Shown piece by piece: positions 17,321 through 26,490 of a DNA stretch of 64,000 nt (positions are counted from its first letter, which is position 1; each line of letters starts with the position of its first letter). The notes beneath the pieces were generated by a model, which was given only the letters and a program-made list of their open reading frames with translations, was not told where the DNA came from and searched no databases. Where the stretch lies: assembly GCF_900106755.1 (NCBI RefSeq), contig NZ_FNNN01000022.1:1-64000 (forward strand), in the 5' to 3' direction. The DNA is from Bacteroides faecis MAJ27. Its GTDB lineage: Bacteria > Bacteroidota > Bacteroidia > Bacteroidales > Bacteroidaceae. A program made the translations under genes and the position numbers.

Positions 17321-18739
17321 ATGACAACACGAAGAGATTTTCTAAAGACAATGTCACTGGCTTCTGCAGGATTGGCACTGGGATCTGGTGAGTTACTGAA
17401 TGCTCAAACTATTTCATCTAAAAAGGGAAGAAATGAAAAGGTAAAGATAGCCTATATTGGCATTGGAAACCGTGGAGAGCAAATTATACAGGATTTTGCA
17501 CGTACCGGTATGGTAGAAGTTGTAGCCCTGTGTGATGTAGACATGGGAGCTAAACATACACGAAAAGTAATGGGTATGTATCCTAAGGCGAAGCAGTTCA
17601 GAGATTTTCGCCAAATGTTTGATAAAGCCGGTAATGAGTTCGATGCTGTAGCAATTGCTACTCCTGATCACTCTCACTTCCCTATCAGCATGCTGGCTCT
17701 GGCTTCCGGCAAACATGTATATGTGGAGAAACCGTTGGCCCGTACTTTTTATGAGGCAGAACTATTGATGCAGGCTGCCCTTAAACGTCCCAACCTGGCT
17801 ACTCAGGTGGGGAATCAGGGACACTCGGAAGCAAATTACTTCCAGTTTAAAGCTTGGATGGATGCGGGGATCATTAAGGATGTGACAGCTGTTACTGCTC
17901 ATATGAATAATCCGCGTCGCTGGCATAAGTGGGATACGAACATTTATAAACTACCTTCAGGTCAGCAACTCCCGAAGGATTTGGATTGGAATACCTGGCT
18001 GGGAGCTGTTCCCTACCATGAATATTGTAATAAATATGATCAGGGTGAATGGCGTTGCTGGTATGACTTCGGTATGGGAGCCTTGGGTGACTGGGGGGCA
18101 CATATATTGGATACTGTTCACGAGTTCCTTGAATTGGGGTTGCCTTATGAAGTGACTCTGACACATCAGGAAGGACACAATGATTACTTCTTCCCTTATT
18201 CTTCTACTATTCTTTTCCGCTTCCCGCAGCGTAAAGGAATGCCACCGGTAGATATTACCTGGTATGACGGTCTGGATAATCTTCCTCCTATCCCGGCAGG
18301 TTATGGCGTTTCCGGACTAGACCCGAACATTCCTAAAACCAATCAGGGAGATGTTCCTCCTGCTAAACTGAATCCGGGAAAGATTATCTATTCAAAAGAA
18401 CTGACTTTCAAAGGGGGTAGCCACGGAAGTACCTTGTCTATTATTCCGGAAGAAAAGGCAAAGGAAATGGCAGATAAGTTGCCGAAAGTTCCTAAAAGTC
18501 CATCCAATCACTTCGAGAACTTCTTGTTGGCATGCAATGGTATTGAAAAGACACGTTCACCGTTCGAGATTAATGGCGTTTTGAGCCAGGTATTCTCATT
18601 GGGAGTAATGGCACAGCGTCTTAACACTCAGTTGTTCTTCGATCCTCGCACGAAGCAGATTACAAATAATGAATTTGCGAATTCAATGTTGGCCGGACTC
18701 CCACCGCGTAAAGGCTGGGATGAATTCTATAAATTATAA
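17321..18739 (+). CDS. Tat-exported Gfo/Idh/MocA family oxidoreductase (putative glycoside 3-dehydrogenase)
   Basis: A 472-residue protein beginning MTTRRDFLKTMSLASAGLAL, a clear twin-arginine signal. An upstream in-frame ATG at 17291 would add ten residues before the signal and is less likely. The Rossmann domain has IAYIGIGNRGEQII and the canonical catalytic VEKPLARTFYEAE. The C-terminal domain contains MGALGDWGAHILDTVHEFL, whose histidines are typical of GH109-like and glucoside dehydrogenase-like members. It differs from its neighbour at 15737 in keeping the EKP proline, so the pair are not recent duplicates. It sits between the small membrane protein and the DUF1080 protein, as expected for the oxidation step of a 3-keto-glycoside pathway. 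Confidence 0.85.
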   Translation: MTTRRDFLKTMSLASAGLALGSGELLNAQTISSKKGRNEKVKIAYIGIGNRGEQIIQDFARTGMVEVVALCDVDMGAKHTRKVMGMYPKAKQFRDFRQMFDKAGNEFDAVAIATPDHSHFPISMLALASGKHVYVEKPLARTFYEAELLMQAALKRPNLATQVGNQGHSEANYFQFKAWMDAGIIKDVTAVTAHMNNPRRWHKWDTNIYKLPSGQQLPKDLDWNTWLGAVPYHEYCNKYDQGEWRCWYDFGMGALGDWGAHILDTVHEFLELGLPYEVTLTHQEGHNDYFFPYSSTILFRFPQRKGMPPVDITWYDGLDNLPPIPAGYGVSGLDPNIPKTNQGDVPPAKLNPGKIIYSKELTFKGGSHGSTLSIIPEEKAKEMADKLPKVPKSPSNHFENFLLACNGIEKTRSPFEINGVLSQVFSLGVMAQRLNTQLFFDPRTKQITNNEFANSMLAGLPPRKGWDEFYKL

Positions 18740-18789
18740 AAGCTGGTAGGGAATATAAAAACAGAATAAAGTTTGATTATAATAACAAC

Positions 18790-20145
18790 ATGAGTATGAA
18801 GAAAAATGTCGTATTGACTTTACTTTTATTCTGTGCTGCTTCTTTATCGGCACAGAACTGGGAACCTCTTTTTAATGGTAAAAACCTGAAAGGCTGGAAA
18901 AAACTGAATGGCAAAGCTGAGTATAAAATCGTAGACGATGCTATTGTAGGAGTATCAAAAATGGGAACTCCCAATACTTTTTTGGCAACCACCAAAAATT
19001 ATGGAGACTTTATCCTTGAATTTGACTTTAAGATTGATGATGGTTTAAACTCGGGAGTGCAGATTCGTAGTGAGAGTAAAAAAGAATATAATAAAGGTCG
19101 CGTACATGGCTATCAGTTCGAAATTGATCCTTCCAAACGTGCTTGGTCCGGTGGTATCTATGATGAGGCTCGCAGAAACTGGATTTATTCTTTGAACTGG
19201 AATCCTTCGGCACGTACAGCTTTCAAGAACAATGCTTGGAACAAGGCTCGGATTGAAGCGATAGGTAACTCTATCCGTACTTGGATTAACGGAGTGCCTT
19301 GCGCTAATATCTGGGACGACATGACTCCTGTCGGATTTATAGCTTTACAGGTACACGCTATTGGTAATGCTGCTGACGAAGGAAAAACTGTGAGCTGGAA
19401 GAATATCCGTATTTGTACAGCAGACGTAGAGCGTTATCAGACACCGGAGTCTCAGGCTGCACCGGAAAGAAATCTGATTCCTAACACACTGTCTCCGCGT
19501 GAGAAGAAAGATGGCTGGGCTTTGTTGTGGGATGGCAAGACTAATGAAGGCTGGAGAGGAGCGAAACTGTCTACTTTCCCTGCAAAAGGCTGGAAGATGG
19601 AAGACGGCATTCTTAAGGTGATGAAGAGTGGTGGCGCTGAATCTGCCAATGGCGGTGATATTGTAACTACCCGCACATATAAGGACTTTATTCTGACCGT
19701 AGATTTCAAGATAACTGAAGGTGCAAATAGTGGAATCAAGTACTTCGTTAATCCGGAAATGAATAAGGGTGCTGGTTCTGCTATCGGTTGCGAGTTCCAG
19801 ATTCTGGATGATGATAAACATCCTGATGCTAAACTTGGTGTAAAAGGTAACAGACAGTTAGGCTCATTGTATGATCTGATTCCGGCTCCTAAGAATAAAC
19901 CTTTCCATAAGAAAGAGTTCAATACAGCTACTGTTATTGTTAAGGGCAATCATGTAGAACACTGGCTGAATGGAGAAAAGCTGATTGAGTACGACCGTAA
20001 TAATGCGATGTGGAATGCATTAGTTGCTTATAGTAAGTATAAGAACTGGCCTAACTTCGGAAATATTATTGAAGGCAATATCCTTTTACAAGACCACGGA
20101 GATGAAGTTTGGTTCAAGAATGTGAAGATTAAGGAATTGAAATAA
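18790..20145 (+). CDS. Secreted protein with two DUF1080 (3-keto-disaccharide hydrolase-like) domains
   Basis: A 451-residue protein with a signal peptide (MSMKKNVVLTLLLFCAASLSAQ). It carries two tandem DUF1080 jelly-roll domains: residues about 22-210 begin NWEPLFNGKNLKGWKKL, and residues about 235-450 begin GWALLWDGKTNEGWRGA. Each contains the family segment DFILEFDFKIDDGLNSGVQIRS or DFILTVDFKITEGANSGIKYFV. Members of this family cleave glycosides whose sugar has been oxidised to the 3-keto form, or bind them. The gene is 51 bp downstream of the dehydrogenase and is followed by a hairpin terminator, so it closes the operon. Whether both domains are active is unknown. Confidence 0.88.
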   Translation: MSMKKNVVLTLLLFCAASLSAQNWEPLFNGKNLKGWKKLNGKAEYKIVDDAIVGVSKMGTPNTFLATTKNYGDFILEFDFKIDDGLNSGVQIRSESKKEYNKGRVHGYQFEIDPSKRAWSGGIYDEARRNWIYSLNWNPSARTAFKNNAWNKARIEAIGNSIRTWINGVPCANIWDDMTPVGFIALQVHAIGNAADEGKTVSWKNIRICTADVERYQTPESQAAPERNLIPNTLSPREKKDGWALLWDGKTNEGWRGAKLSTFPAKGWKMEDGILKVMKSGGAESANGGDIVTTRTYKDFILTVDFKITEGANSGIKYFVNPEMNKGAGSAIGCEFQILDDDKHPDAKLGVKGNRQLGSLYDLIPAPKNKPFHKKEFNTATVIVKGNHVEHWLNGEKLIEYDRNNAMWNALVAYSKYKNWPNFGNIIEGNILLQDHGDEVWFKNVKIKELK

Positions 20146-20160
20146 GAATATCCTGTATAA

Positions 20161-20232
20161 AAAAGAAGGAGTTGTGTCGAAAATCTTATTCTGCGAATGA
20201 ATTTAGTTTCAGGCATAACTCCTTTTACTTTT
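20161..20232 (+). terminator. Hairpin terminator after the DUF1080 gene
   Basis: AAGGAGTT at 20166-20173 pairs with AACTCCTT at 20217-20224, followed by a T-rich stretch. The loop is long (43 bp), so strength is uncertain. It separates the oxidoreductase operon from the ApbE-like gene. Confidence 0.45.
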
Positions 20233-20237
20233 GATAG

Positions 20238-21098
20238 ATGAAAATAGCTATTCAACATTTGTACAGACCATCCCATGAGGGGGACGGATTACTTTACGCT
20301 TGGTTCTCTTCTATGCATACGCGTGTAGATATTCTTTTGTACAGTCAGAAGCCAGAAGAAGAATTGATGTCTGTGGTTGAACGCATACATGCAGCATTGA
20401 GTTATCTGGAAAAAATAGCTAATTATTATGACCCTGCCAGCGAGCTGGCTGTTATTAACCGGACCGCTTCTATATGTCCAGTGATTCTGAGCAGGCAACT
20501 TTATACAATGATTGATTTGTGCATGGAATATCATGGGAAAACGTCAGGATGCTTCGATGTCACAGTTCATTCAGAGAATTATAATCCGGACACCATTCAT
20601 TCGGTGTATTTGTCAGCGGAAGAACGCAGTATCTTTTTCCAGCAACCGGGAATTACCATCAACCTTTCGGGATTCTTGAAAGGATATGCCCTGGAAACTG
20701 TCAGAGCTATATTGAACACCTGCTGTATAGAGAATGCCTTGATTAATATGGGCAACAGCTCTGTACTTGCCTTAGGTGATCATCCAGCCGGGACAGGGTG
20801 GAAAGTTAATTTTGGAAACCGCCTGGAAACAGATAAGATAGGTATGAAGCAGAGTGTTCTTCTTTGTAATGAATGCCTTACTACTTCCGGAAATGAATCG
20901 GATGGACGCAAACATATCATTTCTCCCCACGATGCCTCTTTTGTAGAGGGCATTAAACAGATAGCTGTTGTAACAAAGAACGGAGCTGTCGGAGAAATAC
21001 TGTCTACCGCTCTGTTTGCCGCCAGTCCGGAACAACGCGAGGCTTTGCTTGTAAATCTTCGTCCTTTACTTATCGACTACTTCCTTATTGGTTATTAG
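20238..21098 (+). CDS. ApbE-like FAD:protein FMN transferase
   Basis: A 286-residue protein of the ApbE family, which attaches FMN to a threonine of partner flavoproteins. Recognisable parts are ITINLSGFLKGYALETV (the usual DLGGIAKGYA motif with asparagine in place of aspartate and serine for glycine), ALINMGNSSVLALG, and LTTSGNESDGRKHIISPHDASFVEG. No signal peptide or lipobox is visible, whereas many family members are exported, so this copy may act in the cytoplasm or be divergent. No FMN-binding-domain partner with a flavinylation motif is evident in the window. The altered metal-binding position lowers confidence in activity. Confidence 0.75.
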   Translation: MKIAIQHLYRPSHEGDGLLYAWFSSMHTRVDILLYSQKPEEELMSVVERIHAALSYLEKIANYYDPASELAVINRTASICPVILSRQLYTMIDLCMEYHGKTSGCFDVTVHSENYNPDTIHSVYLSAEERSIFFQQPGITINLSGFLKGYALETVRAILNTCCIENALINMGNSSVLALGDHPAGTGWKVNFGNRLETDKIGMKQSVLLCNECLTTSGNESDGRKHIISPHDASFVEGIKQIAVVTKNGAVGEILSTALFAASPEQREALLVNLRPLLIDYFLIGY

Positions 21099-21244
21099 AC
21101 GACTGGATTTTTCCTTTTTGGGATGATAAAACGGACTTAGAGTAGCCTTTTGACCATATTATTCCATTTATCGGTCTATTTCTTTTATTACTTCTGTTGA
21201 TTTTTGGTTTTCTTTGTACCATCGATTATCAATCTAACTTTTAT

Positions 21245-24193
21245 ATGAAAAATAAGATTTTATTAGCAGGGCTTTTTTGCTGTAGCCTTATTTCAACAGA
21301 AGCACAAGTATTACTGGATAAGAACGCTGGTAAAAACAGTTTCCCTATTGTTTCTCCGTCTGCCAATGTAGTGGTTTGTTTTGATGGAAAGGATGAGACT
21401 GTGGTTCGTAAAAGTGTGTCTTTATTTACAGATGATGTCCGTCGCGTGACAGGGCAGGATCTGAAAGCACAAGCAAGTAATCCGGGTGAGGTCTCGGCTC
21501 GTTATGCTATTATTGTAGGGACAGCCGGAAAAAGTGCTTGGATCGATGCGTTGACAGCTAAAAAGAAAATAGATATAACTCCTATCGCCGGTGGATGGGA
21601 ACGGTATATGATAGAAACGGTTGATAATCCTGCACCGGGAATTAAAAAAGCCATTGTTGTAGCTGGTAGTGACAGACGTGGTACTGCTTACGGACTTCTT
21701 TCCATATCGAAAGCAATAGGAGTCTCTCCTTGGTATTGGTGGGCCGACGCTCCGATAAAACAGCAGAAAAAGCTGGCTGTCAATGTTCATAAATTCGTTT
21801 CAAAAGAACCTACTGTTAAATTCAGAGGTATTTTTATCAATGACGAAGATTGGGGACTTTACCGCTGGTCAAAGAACAATTATGAGAAGGAACGTGGAAA
21901 CTTTGGACCGAAAACGTATGCACAAGTTTGTGAGTTATTGCTTCGCCTTCAGGCTAATTATCTCTGCCCGGCTATGCACGATGCGTCTATGGCATTCCAC
22001 CGTATCCCTGAAAATAGATTGGTTGCAGATAGTTTTGCTATCGTTATGGGTTCCTCTCATTGTGAACCGCTGTTGTTCAATACGGCAAGCGAATGGAAAC
22101 GTGATAAGATGGGGGAATGGGATTACATCAATAATAGGGCAGGGGTGGACAGTGTTCTGAGAGCTCGTGCAAACGAATGTGCTCCTTTTGAAAATGTATA
22201 CACTCTGGCACTGCGTGGGTTGCACGATAGAGCGATGAACGCAAGCAATAACATGTCGGATAGAAAACAGATGCTTCAGGATGCGTTGATGGCACAACGA
22301 AAAATGTTGATCGATGCAACAGGTAAACGTGGAGAAGATATTCCGCAAGCTTTTACTCCATATAAGGAGGTATTGGATGTATATGATGAAGGTTTGGAAC
22401 TGCCGGATGATGTAACGATTATATGGCCGGATGATAATTATGGATATATGAAGCGTTTGAGTAGCCCGAAAGAACAGAAACGTTCCGGACGTTCGGGGGT
22501 TTATTATCACTCTTCTTATCTGGGTAAGCCTCACGACCATCTTTGGATGAATACTACTTCGCCCACATTGATGTATGAAGAGCTCCGCAAGGCCTACGAT
22601 ATGACAGCAGATCGGATCTGGTTACTCAATGCCGGTGATATCAAGGCGTGTGAGTTCGCTGTCGATTTTTTCCTGTCGATGGCATATGATATCGATTCTT
22701 TCAATTTTGACAGAGCGGCTGCTTATCGGACAGAATGGTTATGTGGTATGCTGGGCGACGAATACCGTAATGAATATCAAGATGTGCTCAATTCATTCTA
22801 TAAACTGGCCTTCGCCCGCAGACCGGAATTTATGGGATGGGGCTATCAGTGGGCTACCGACAAGCATGGAAGAGAGCGGAATACAGATACTGATTTCTCC
22901 TTGACGAATTATAGAGAAGTAGATTCTCGCCTGAGTGAATATCGTCGAATCGGAAGTATTACAGAGGAAATTTTAAATAAATTACCGGAAGAGAAAAAGG
23001 CATGTTTTTATCAGTCAATGTATTATCCGGTGAAAGGATGTGAACTGTTGAACAGAATGATACTGGACGGACAGAGAAATCGTTGGTATTCCATTCAGCA
23101 AAGAGCAGCTACCGGAGAATTGGAAAAAACGGTGAAAGCCTGCTATGACAGTTTGCAAGTGATAACAAAAGGGTATAATTCGCTGCTTGGTGGTAAATGG
23201 AATCATGTAATGACTATGAAACAAGGATTCGCTGCTGCTTATTTTGAACTTCCGGCATTGAGAAAAGCTTCATTGGCACCTACTGCTGTGTTGGGAGTAA
23301 TGGCAGAGGGAGAAGATGTGCTGAAGGGACTGAAGAGTTTCCATTCATTGCCTTGCTTCAATACTTATCTGCGTCAGTCTTATTATGTAGATGTTTTCAA
23401 TAAAGGAGCAAGTCCGTTGAAATGGAAAGCATCTGTAACGGATAGCTGGATACTGTTGAGTAAGAAAGCGGGTGAGACTTCCACAGAGGAACGGATTGAA
23501 GTATCGATTGACTGGGAAAAGGTTCCGACCGGCGAAAAAGTATTTGGGGTACTGGAGATTACTTCCGCCCAAGGTGAGAAGGAAAATGTTTATGTTTCTG
23601 TATTTAATCCTTCCTCTCCTTCATTGGCCGAAATGGATACTTTATTTGTAGAACATAACGGATATGTTTCTATCGATGCGGCAAGCTTCCATCGGAAAGT
23701 GGAAAATAAAGCAATCAAAATGCGATCAATACCTAATCTGGGTATCGAAAATACGGCTATTCAGTTAGGTGATCCGACAGCTGCGCCGCAACGAACTGCA
23801 GGGCGTAGCACGCCACGTCTGGAATACGATTTCTATACTTTTGAGCAAGGTTCAGTTGATGTTTATACCTATGTGCTGCCTACATTTGTGACAAGTAAGG
23901 ATAGAGGATATGCCGGACACGAAGCTACGAACATTGAAACTAAATATGGAGTGTGTATTGATGAGGGCCCTGTACTGAATCCGTCTACTTCTTCTTTTGA
24001 GTATGCGCAAATTTGGTATGAGAGTGTATTGAAAAACTGTAGAATCAATAAGACAACTTTGCATATTGACAAACCGGGTAAGCATACAGTGAAAATTATT
24101 TGTGGAGATGCCGGAACAGTACTGCAAAAGATTGTATTAGACTTTGGAGGAATGAAACGTTCCTATTTTGGGCCACAACCGACAAGGAAATAG
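21245..24193 (+). CDS. GH115 family glycoside hydrolase (alpha-glucuronidase type)
   Basis: A 982-residue secreted enzyme with a signal peptide (MKNKILLAGLFCCSLISTEAQ). ATG 21245 was chosen because the 16 residues from the earlier start are not signal-like. Family GH115 features include VVAGSDRRGTAYGLLSISKAIGVSPWYWWADAP near residues 140-175, KFRGIFINDEDWGLYRW near 193, DDVTIIWPDDNYGYMKRL near 386 and GVYYHSSYLGKPHDHLWM near 420. The C-terminal third is beta-rich. Characterised members remove 4-O-methyl- or plain glucuronic acid from xylan and similar glycans. It starts a block with GH89, an Asp-box protein and GH105. Confidence 0.93.
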   Translation: MKNKILLAGLFCCSLISTEAQVLLDKNAGKNSFPIVSPSANVVVCFDGKDETVVRKSVSLFTDDVRRVTGQDLKAQASNPGEVSARYAIIVGTAGKSAWIDALTAKKKIDITPIAGGWERYMIETVDNPAPGIKKAIVVAGSDRRGTAYGLLSISKAIGVSPWYWWADAPIKQQKKLAVNVHKFVSKEPTVKFRGIFINDEDWGLYRWSKNNYEKERGNFGPKTYAQVCELLLRLQANYLCPAMHDASMAFHRIPENRLVADSFAIVMGSSHCEPLLFNTASEWKRDKMGEWDYINNRAGVDSVLRARANECAPFENVYTLALRGLHDRAMNASNNMSDRKQMLQDALMAQRKMLIDATGKRGEDIPQAFTPYKEVLDVYDEGLELPDDVTIIWPDDNYGYMKRLSSPKEQKRSGRSGVYYHSSYLGKPHDHLWMNTTSPTLMYEELRKAYDMTADRIWLLNAGDIKACEFAVDFFLSMAYDIDSFNFDRAAAYRTEWLCGMLGDEYRNEYQDVLNSFYKLAFARRPEFMGWGYQWATDKHGRERNTDTDFSLTNYREVDSRLSEYRRIGSITEEILNKLPEEKKACFYQSMYYPVKGCELLNRMILDGQRNRWYSIQQRAATGELEKTVKACYDSLQVITKGYNSLLGGKWNHVMTMKQGFAAAYFELPALRKASLAPTAVLGVMAEGEDVLKGLKSFHSLPCFNTYLRQSYYVDVFNKGASPLKWKASVTDSWILLSKKAGETSTEERIEVSIDWEKVPTGEKVFGVLEITSAQGEKENVYVSVFNPSSPSLAEMDTLFVEHNGYVSIDAASFHRKVENKAIKMRSIPNLGIENTAIQLGDPTAAPQRTAGRSTPRLEYDFYTFEQGSVDVYTYVLPTFVTSKDRGYAGHEATNIETKYGVCIDEGPVLNPSTSSFEYAQIWYESVLKNCRINKTTLHIDKPGKHTVKIICGDAGTVLQKIVLDFGGMKRSYFGPQPTRK

Positions 24194-24281
24194 AGTTGTT
24201 TGATTAATAGGTAGTTAAGGATTGCCATAGTTGTTATGATTATGGGTGATAGGGTTTGTATTCAATCTTTATTTACCAAGT

Positions 24282-24315
24282 TATGCGAATCAGTATTCAG
24301 TTGCTGATTCGCATA
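24282..24315. promoter_or_regulatory. 12-bp inverted repeat upstream of the GH89 gene
   Basis: TATGCGAATCAG at 24282-24293 is perfectly complementary to CTGATTCGCATA at 24304-24315, with a 10-bp loop, ending 24 bp before the ATG. The core arms GAATCAG and CTGATTC and most of the loop recur before the gene at 58356. It is a candidate operator or 5'-UTR hairpin. Confidence 0.6.
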
Positions 24316-24339
24316 TATCCTTTGCCAAATAATACCAAG

Positions 24340-26469
24340 ATGAAAAAACACTTTTTACTTATACTCTTTTTGCTTTTGGCCACAGTTGTTGAGGCTAATC
24401 CGGTAAAGCAAATGTTGGAACGTTTCCAGAAAGGTCTTTCCAACCGATTTAAAATTGAAATCCGTTCTTCTTCTGATCAGGGCGATTACTTTGAGCTGTA
24501 TGGTGGTGGGCGAAAAGTCACAGTCCGTGCTAATAATTATGTGAGTGCTGCTTTTGGCATTAATTGGTATCTGAAGTATTATTGCCATGCTCATGTGTCT
24601 TTTTGTGAGGACAGATTACCGGATTTACCTGTGGATCTGCCTCAGGTGAAAGAACGCCATGAAACGGTATTATCCGACAATTTCTATATGAATTATTGTA
24701 CTTTTAGCTATACTACAGCTTTTTGGGACTGGAAACGTTGGGAACGCGAGATAGACCTGATGGCTCTAAGCGGCATTAACATGCCGATGGCCATGGTTGG
24801 GGCAGAAGTTGTGTGGCGGAATACATTGTTGAAGTTTGGATATACACTTCCTGAGGTGAAAGAGTTTTTGTGTGGTCCGGCTTATTTCGGTTGGTTGTTG
24901 ATGGGGAATTTGGAGAATATCGGCGGTCCTCTGCCTGATGAATGGTTTAAGGAACAGACCGTTTTGCAGAAGAAAATACTTGCCCGTATGCGTGAGTATG
25001 GGATGAAACCCGTTTTTCAGGGATTCTTTGGAATGGTTCCGTCCTCATTGAAAGAAAAATATCCGGAAGCACATTTGGTAGAGCAAGGACTGTGGAATTC
25101 ACTTCAACGCCCACCGGTACTCGATCCTGCTGATCCATTGTTTGAGCAGATGGCAAAGGTATGGTATACTGAATATGAGAAGCTTTATGGTAAAGCTGAT
25201 TTGTTTGGCGGTGACCTTTTTCATGAAGGTGGGAAAACCGGGGGGATTGATGTTACGGATGCAGCCCGTCGGGTACAAACAGCTATGAAGCAATATAACC
25301 CGGATGCGACTTGGGTGATTCAGGCATGGTTGGGAAATCCGAAAAAAGAATTGTTGGCAGGGCTTGATAGAAAGCATACACTGATAGTTGATCTTGCTGC
25401 TGAGTTTTGGGATAACTGGCGGAAACGCAAGGGATTTGACGGGTTCCCTTGGTTATGGTCGCATATTTCCAATTATGGAGCTAATATTGGGCTACATGGA
25501 CGTTTGGATGCTATAGCTACTGGTCCAATAGATGGTCGGAAAGACCCAGAGGCATCACCAAGTATGAAAGGAACCAGTTCTACACCGGAAGGAATAGAAG
25601 TGAATCCGGTGGTTTTTGATTTGTTGAATGAAATGCGCTGGCGTTCGGAATATTTGGATATTGATACTTGGCTGAAAGAGTATTCCGTACGTCGTTATGG
25701 GGCGGAAGATGAGAATTTGAAAAAGGCGTGGATCATTTTTCACCGTACAGCTTATGGAACTTATTCCGGTCATCGCCGTCCATCAGAGTCTGTATTTTGT
25801 GCACCTCCTAGTTTAAAAAGGGATAAAATTACGGCTTCTGCCTGGAGCCAATGCCGAATCTTTTATGATCCGGATCTTTTCGCCCAGGGAGTAGGACTAT
25901 TCTTGCAGAGTGCAGATCATCTGAAGCAGACGTCAACTTATCAGTATGATGCAGTCGATTTCGTCCGTCAGTATCTTGCGGATTTAGGACGGGAAGCATA
26001 TTACAATCTGGTGGATGCTTATCGGGCGAAAGATACGAAACAGTTTGATTACTGGTCGGAGAGGTTTCTGCAGCTGATTAAGGATCAAAATGAGTTACTG
26101 TCCACTCACAAATGCTTCTTCGTGGGACGCTGGCTGGATATGGCCCGTTCGAAGTCAAAGCAGCCTGAATTGCAGGATTTGTATGAGCACAATGCCCGTA
26201 TGCTGATCGGGACATGGACGGAGACGCTTAGTCCGGTGCGCGACTATGCCCACAAGGAATGGGGCGGACTGTTGAAGGATTATTATCTGCCTCGCTGGAC
26301 TAATTACATCGCTTATCTTAAAGGTACATTGGAAGGACGTTCACTTACTGTTCCGAACTCGTTTCAAGTGGAGAAGGCGTGGGTAAATGCACATAATAAG
26401 TATGTGCTTGAGACCGGTGTTGATCCAGTGGAGACAGCCAAGAGAATGTATCGTAAATATCATATTTAA
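24340..26469 (+). CDS. GH89-like alpha-N-acetylglucosaminidase
   Basis: A 709-residue secreted protein with a signal peptide (MKKHFLLILFLLLATVVEANP). The architecture matches GH89: a small N-terminal alpha/beta domain ending FGINWYLKYYCHAHVSFCE, a TIM barrel beginning with YMNYCTFSYTTAFWDWKRWEREIDLMALSGINMPMAM, and a helical C-terminal domain. Likely catalytic glutamates lie in GGDLFHEGG and in NPVVFDLLNEMRWR. The family removes alpha-linked GlcNAc from non-reducing ends, though this copy sits among plant-glycan enzymes, so its substrate may differ. An in-frame earlier start at 24256 would include the inverted repeat and is rejected. It is probably co-transcribed with the two genes that follow. 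Confidence 0.88.
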   Translation: MKKHFLLILFLLLATVVEANPVKQMLERFQKGLSNRFKIEIRSSSDQGDYFELYGGGRKVTVRANNYVSAAFGINWYLKYYCHAHVSFCEDRLPDLPVDLPQVKERHETVLSDNFYMNYCTFSYTTAFWDWKRWEREIDLMALSGINMPMAMVGAEVVWRNTLLKFGYTLPEVKEFLCGPAYFGWLLMGNLENIGGPLPDEWFKEQTVLQKKILARMREYGMKPVFQGFFGMVPSSLKEKYPEAHLVEQGLWNSLQRPPVLDPADPLFEQMAKVWYTEYEKLYGKADLFGGDLFHEGGKTGGIDVTDAARRVQTAMKQYNPDATWVIQAWLGNPKKELLAGLDRKHTLIVDLAAEFWDNWRKRKGFDGFPWLWSHISNYGANIGLHGRLDAIATGPIDGRKDPEASPSMKGTSSTPEGIEVNPVVFDLLNEMRWRSEYLDIDTWLKEYSVRRYGAEDENLKKAWIIFHRTAYGTYSGHRRPSESVFCAPPSLKRDKITASAWSQCRIFYDPDLFAQGVGLFLQSADHLKQTSTYQYDAVDFVRQYLADLGREAYYNLVDAYRAKDTKQFDYWSERFLQLIKDQNELLSTHKCFFVGRWLDMARSKSKQPELQDLYEHNARMLIGTWTETLSPVRDYAHKEWGGLLKDYYLPRWTNYIAYLKGTLEGRSLTVPNSFQVEKAWVNAHNKYVLETGVDPVETAKRMYRKYHI

Positions 26470-26490
26470 TCATTACTCAAAAATAGTATT

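Noticed and set aside
21118..21216. A further copy of the GGGAC/TTGACC regulator motif before the GH115 gene
   Set aside because: TTTGGGA and TTTGACC are present, but the distances to each other and to a weak -7 box differ from the two matching PUL promoters, so the similarity may be chance.
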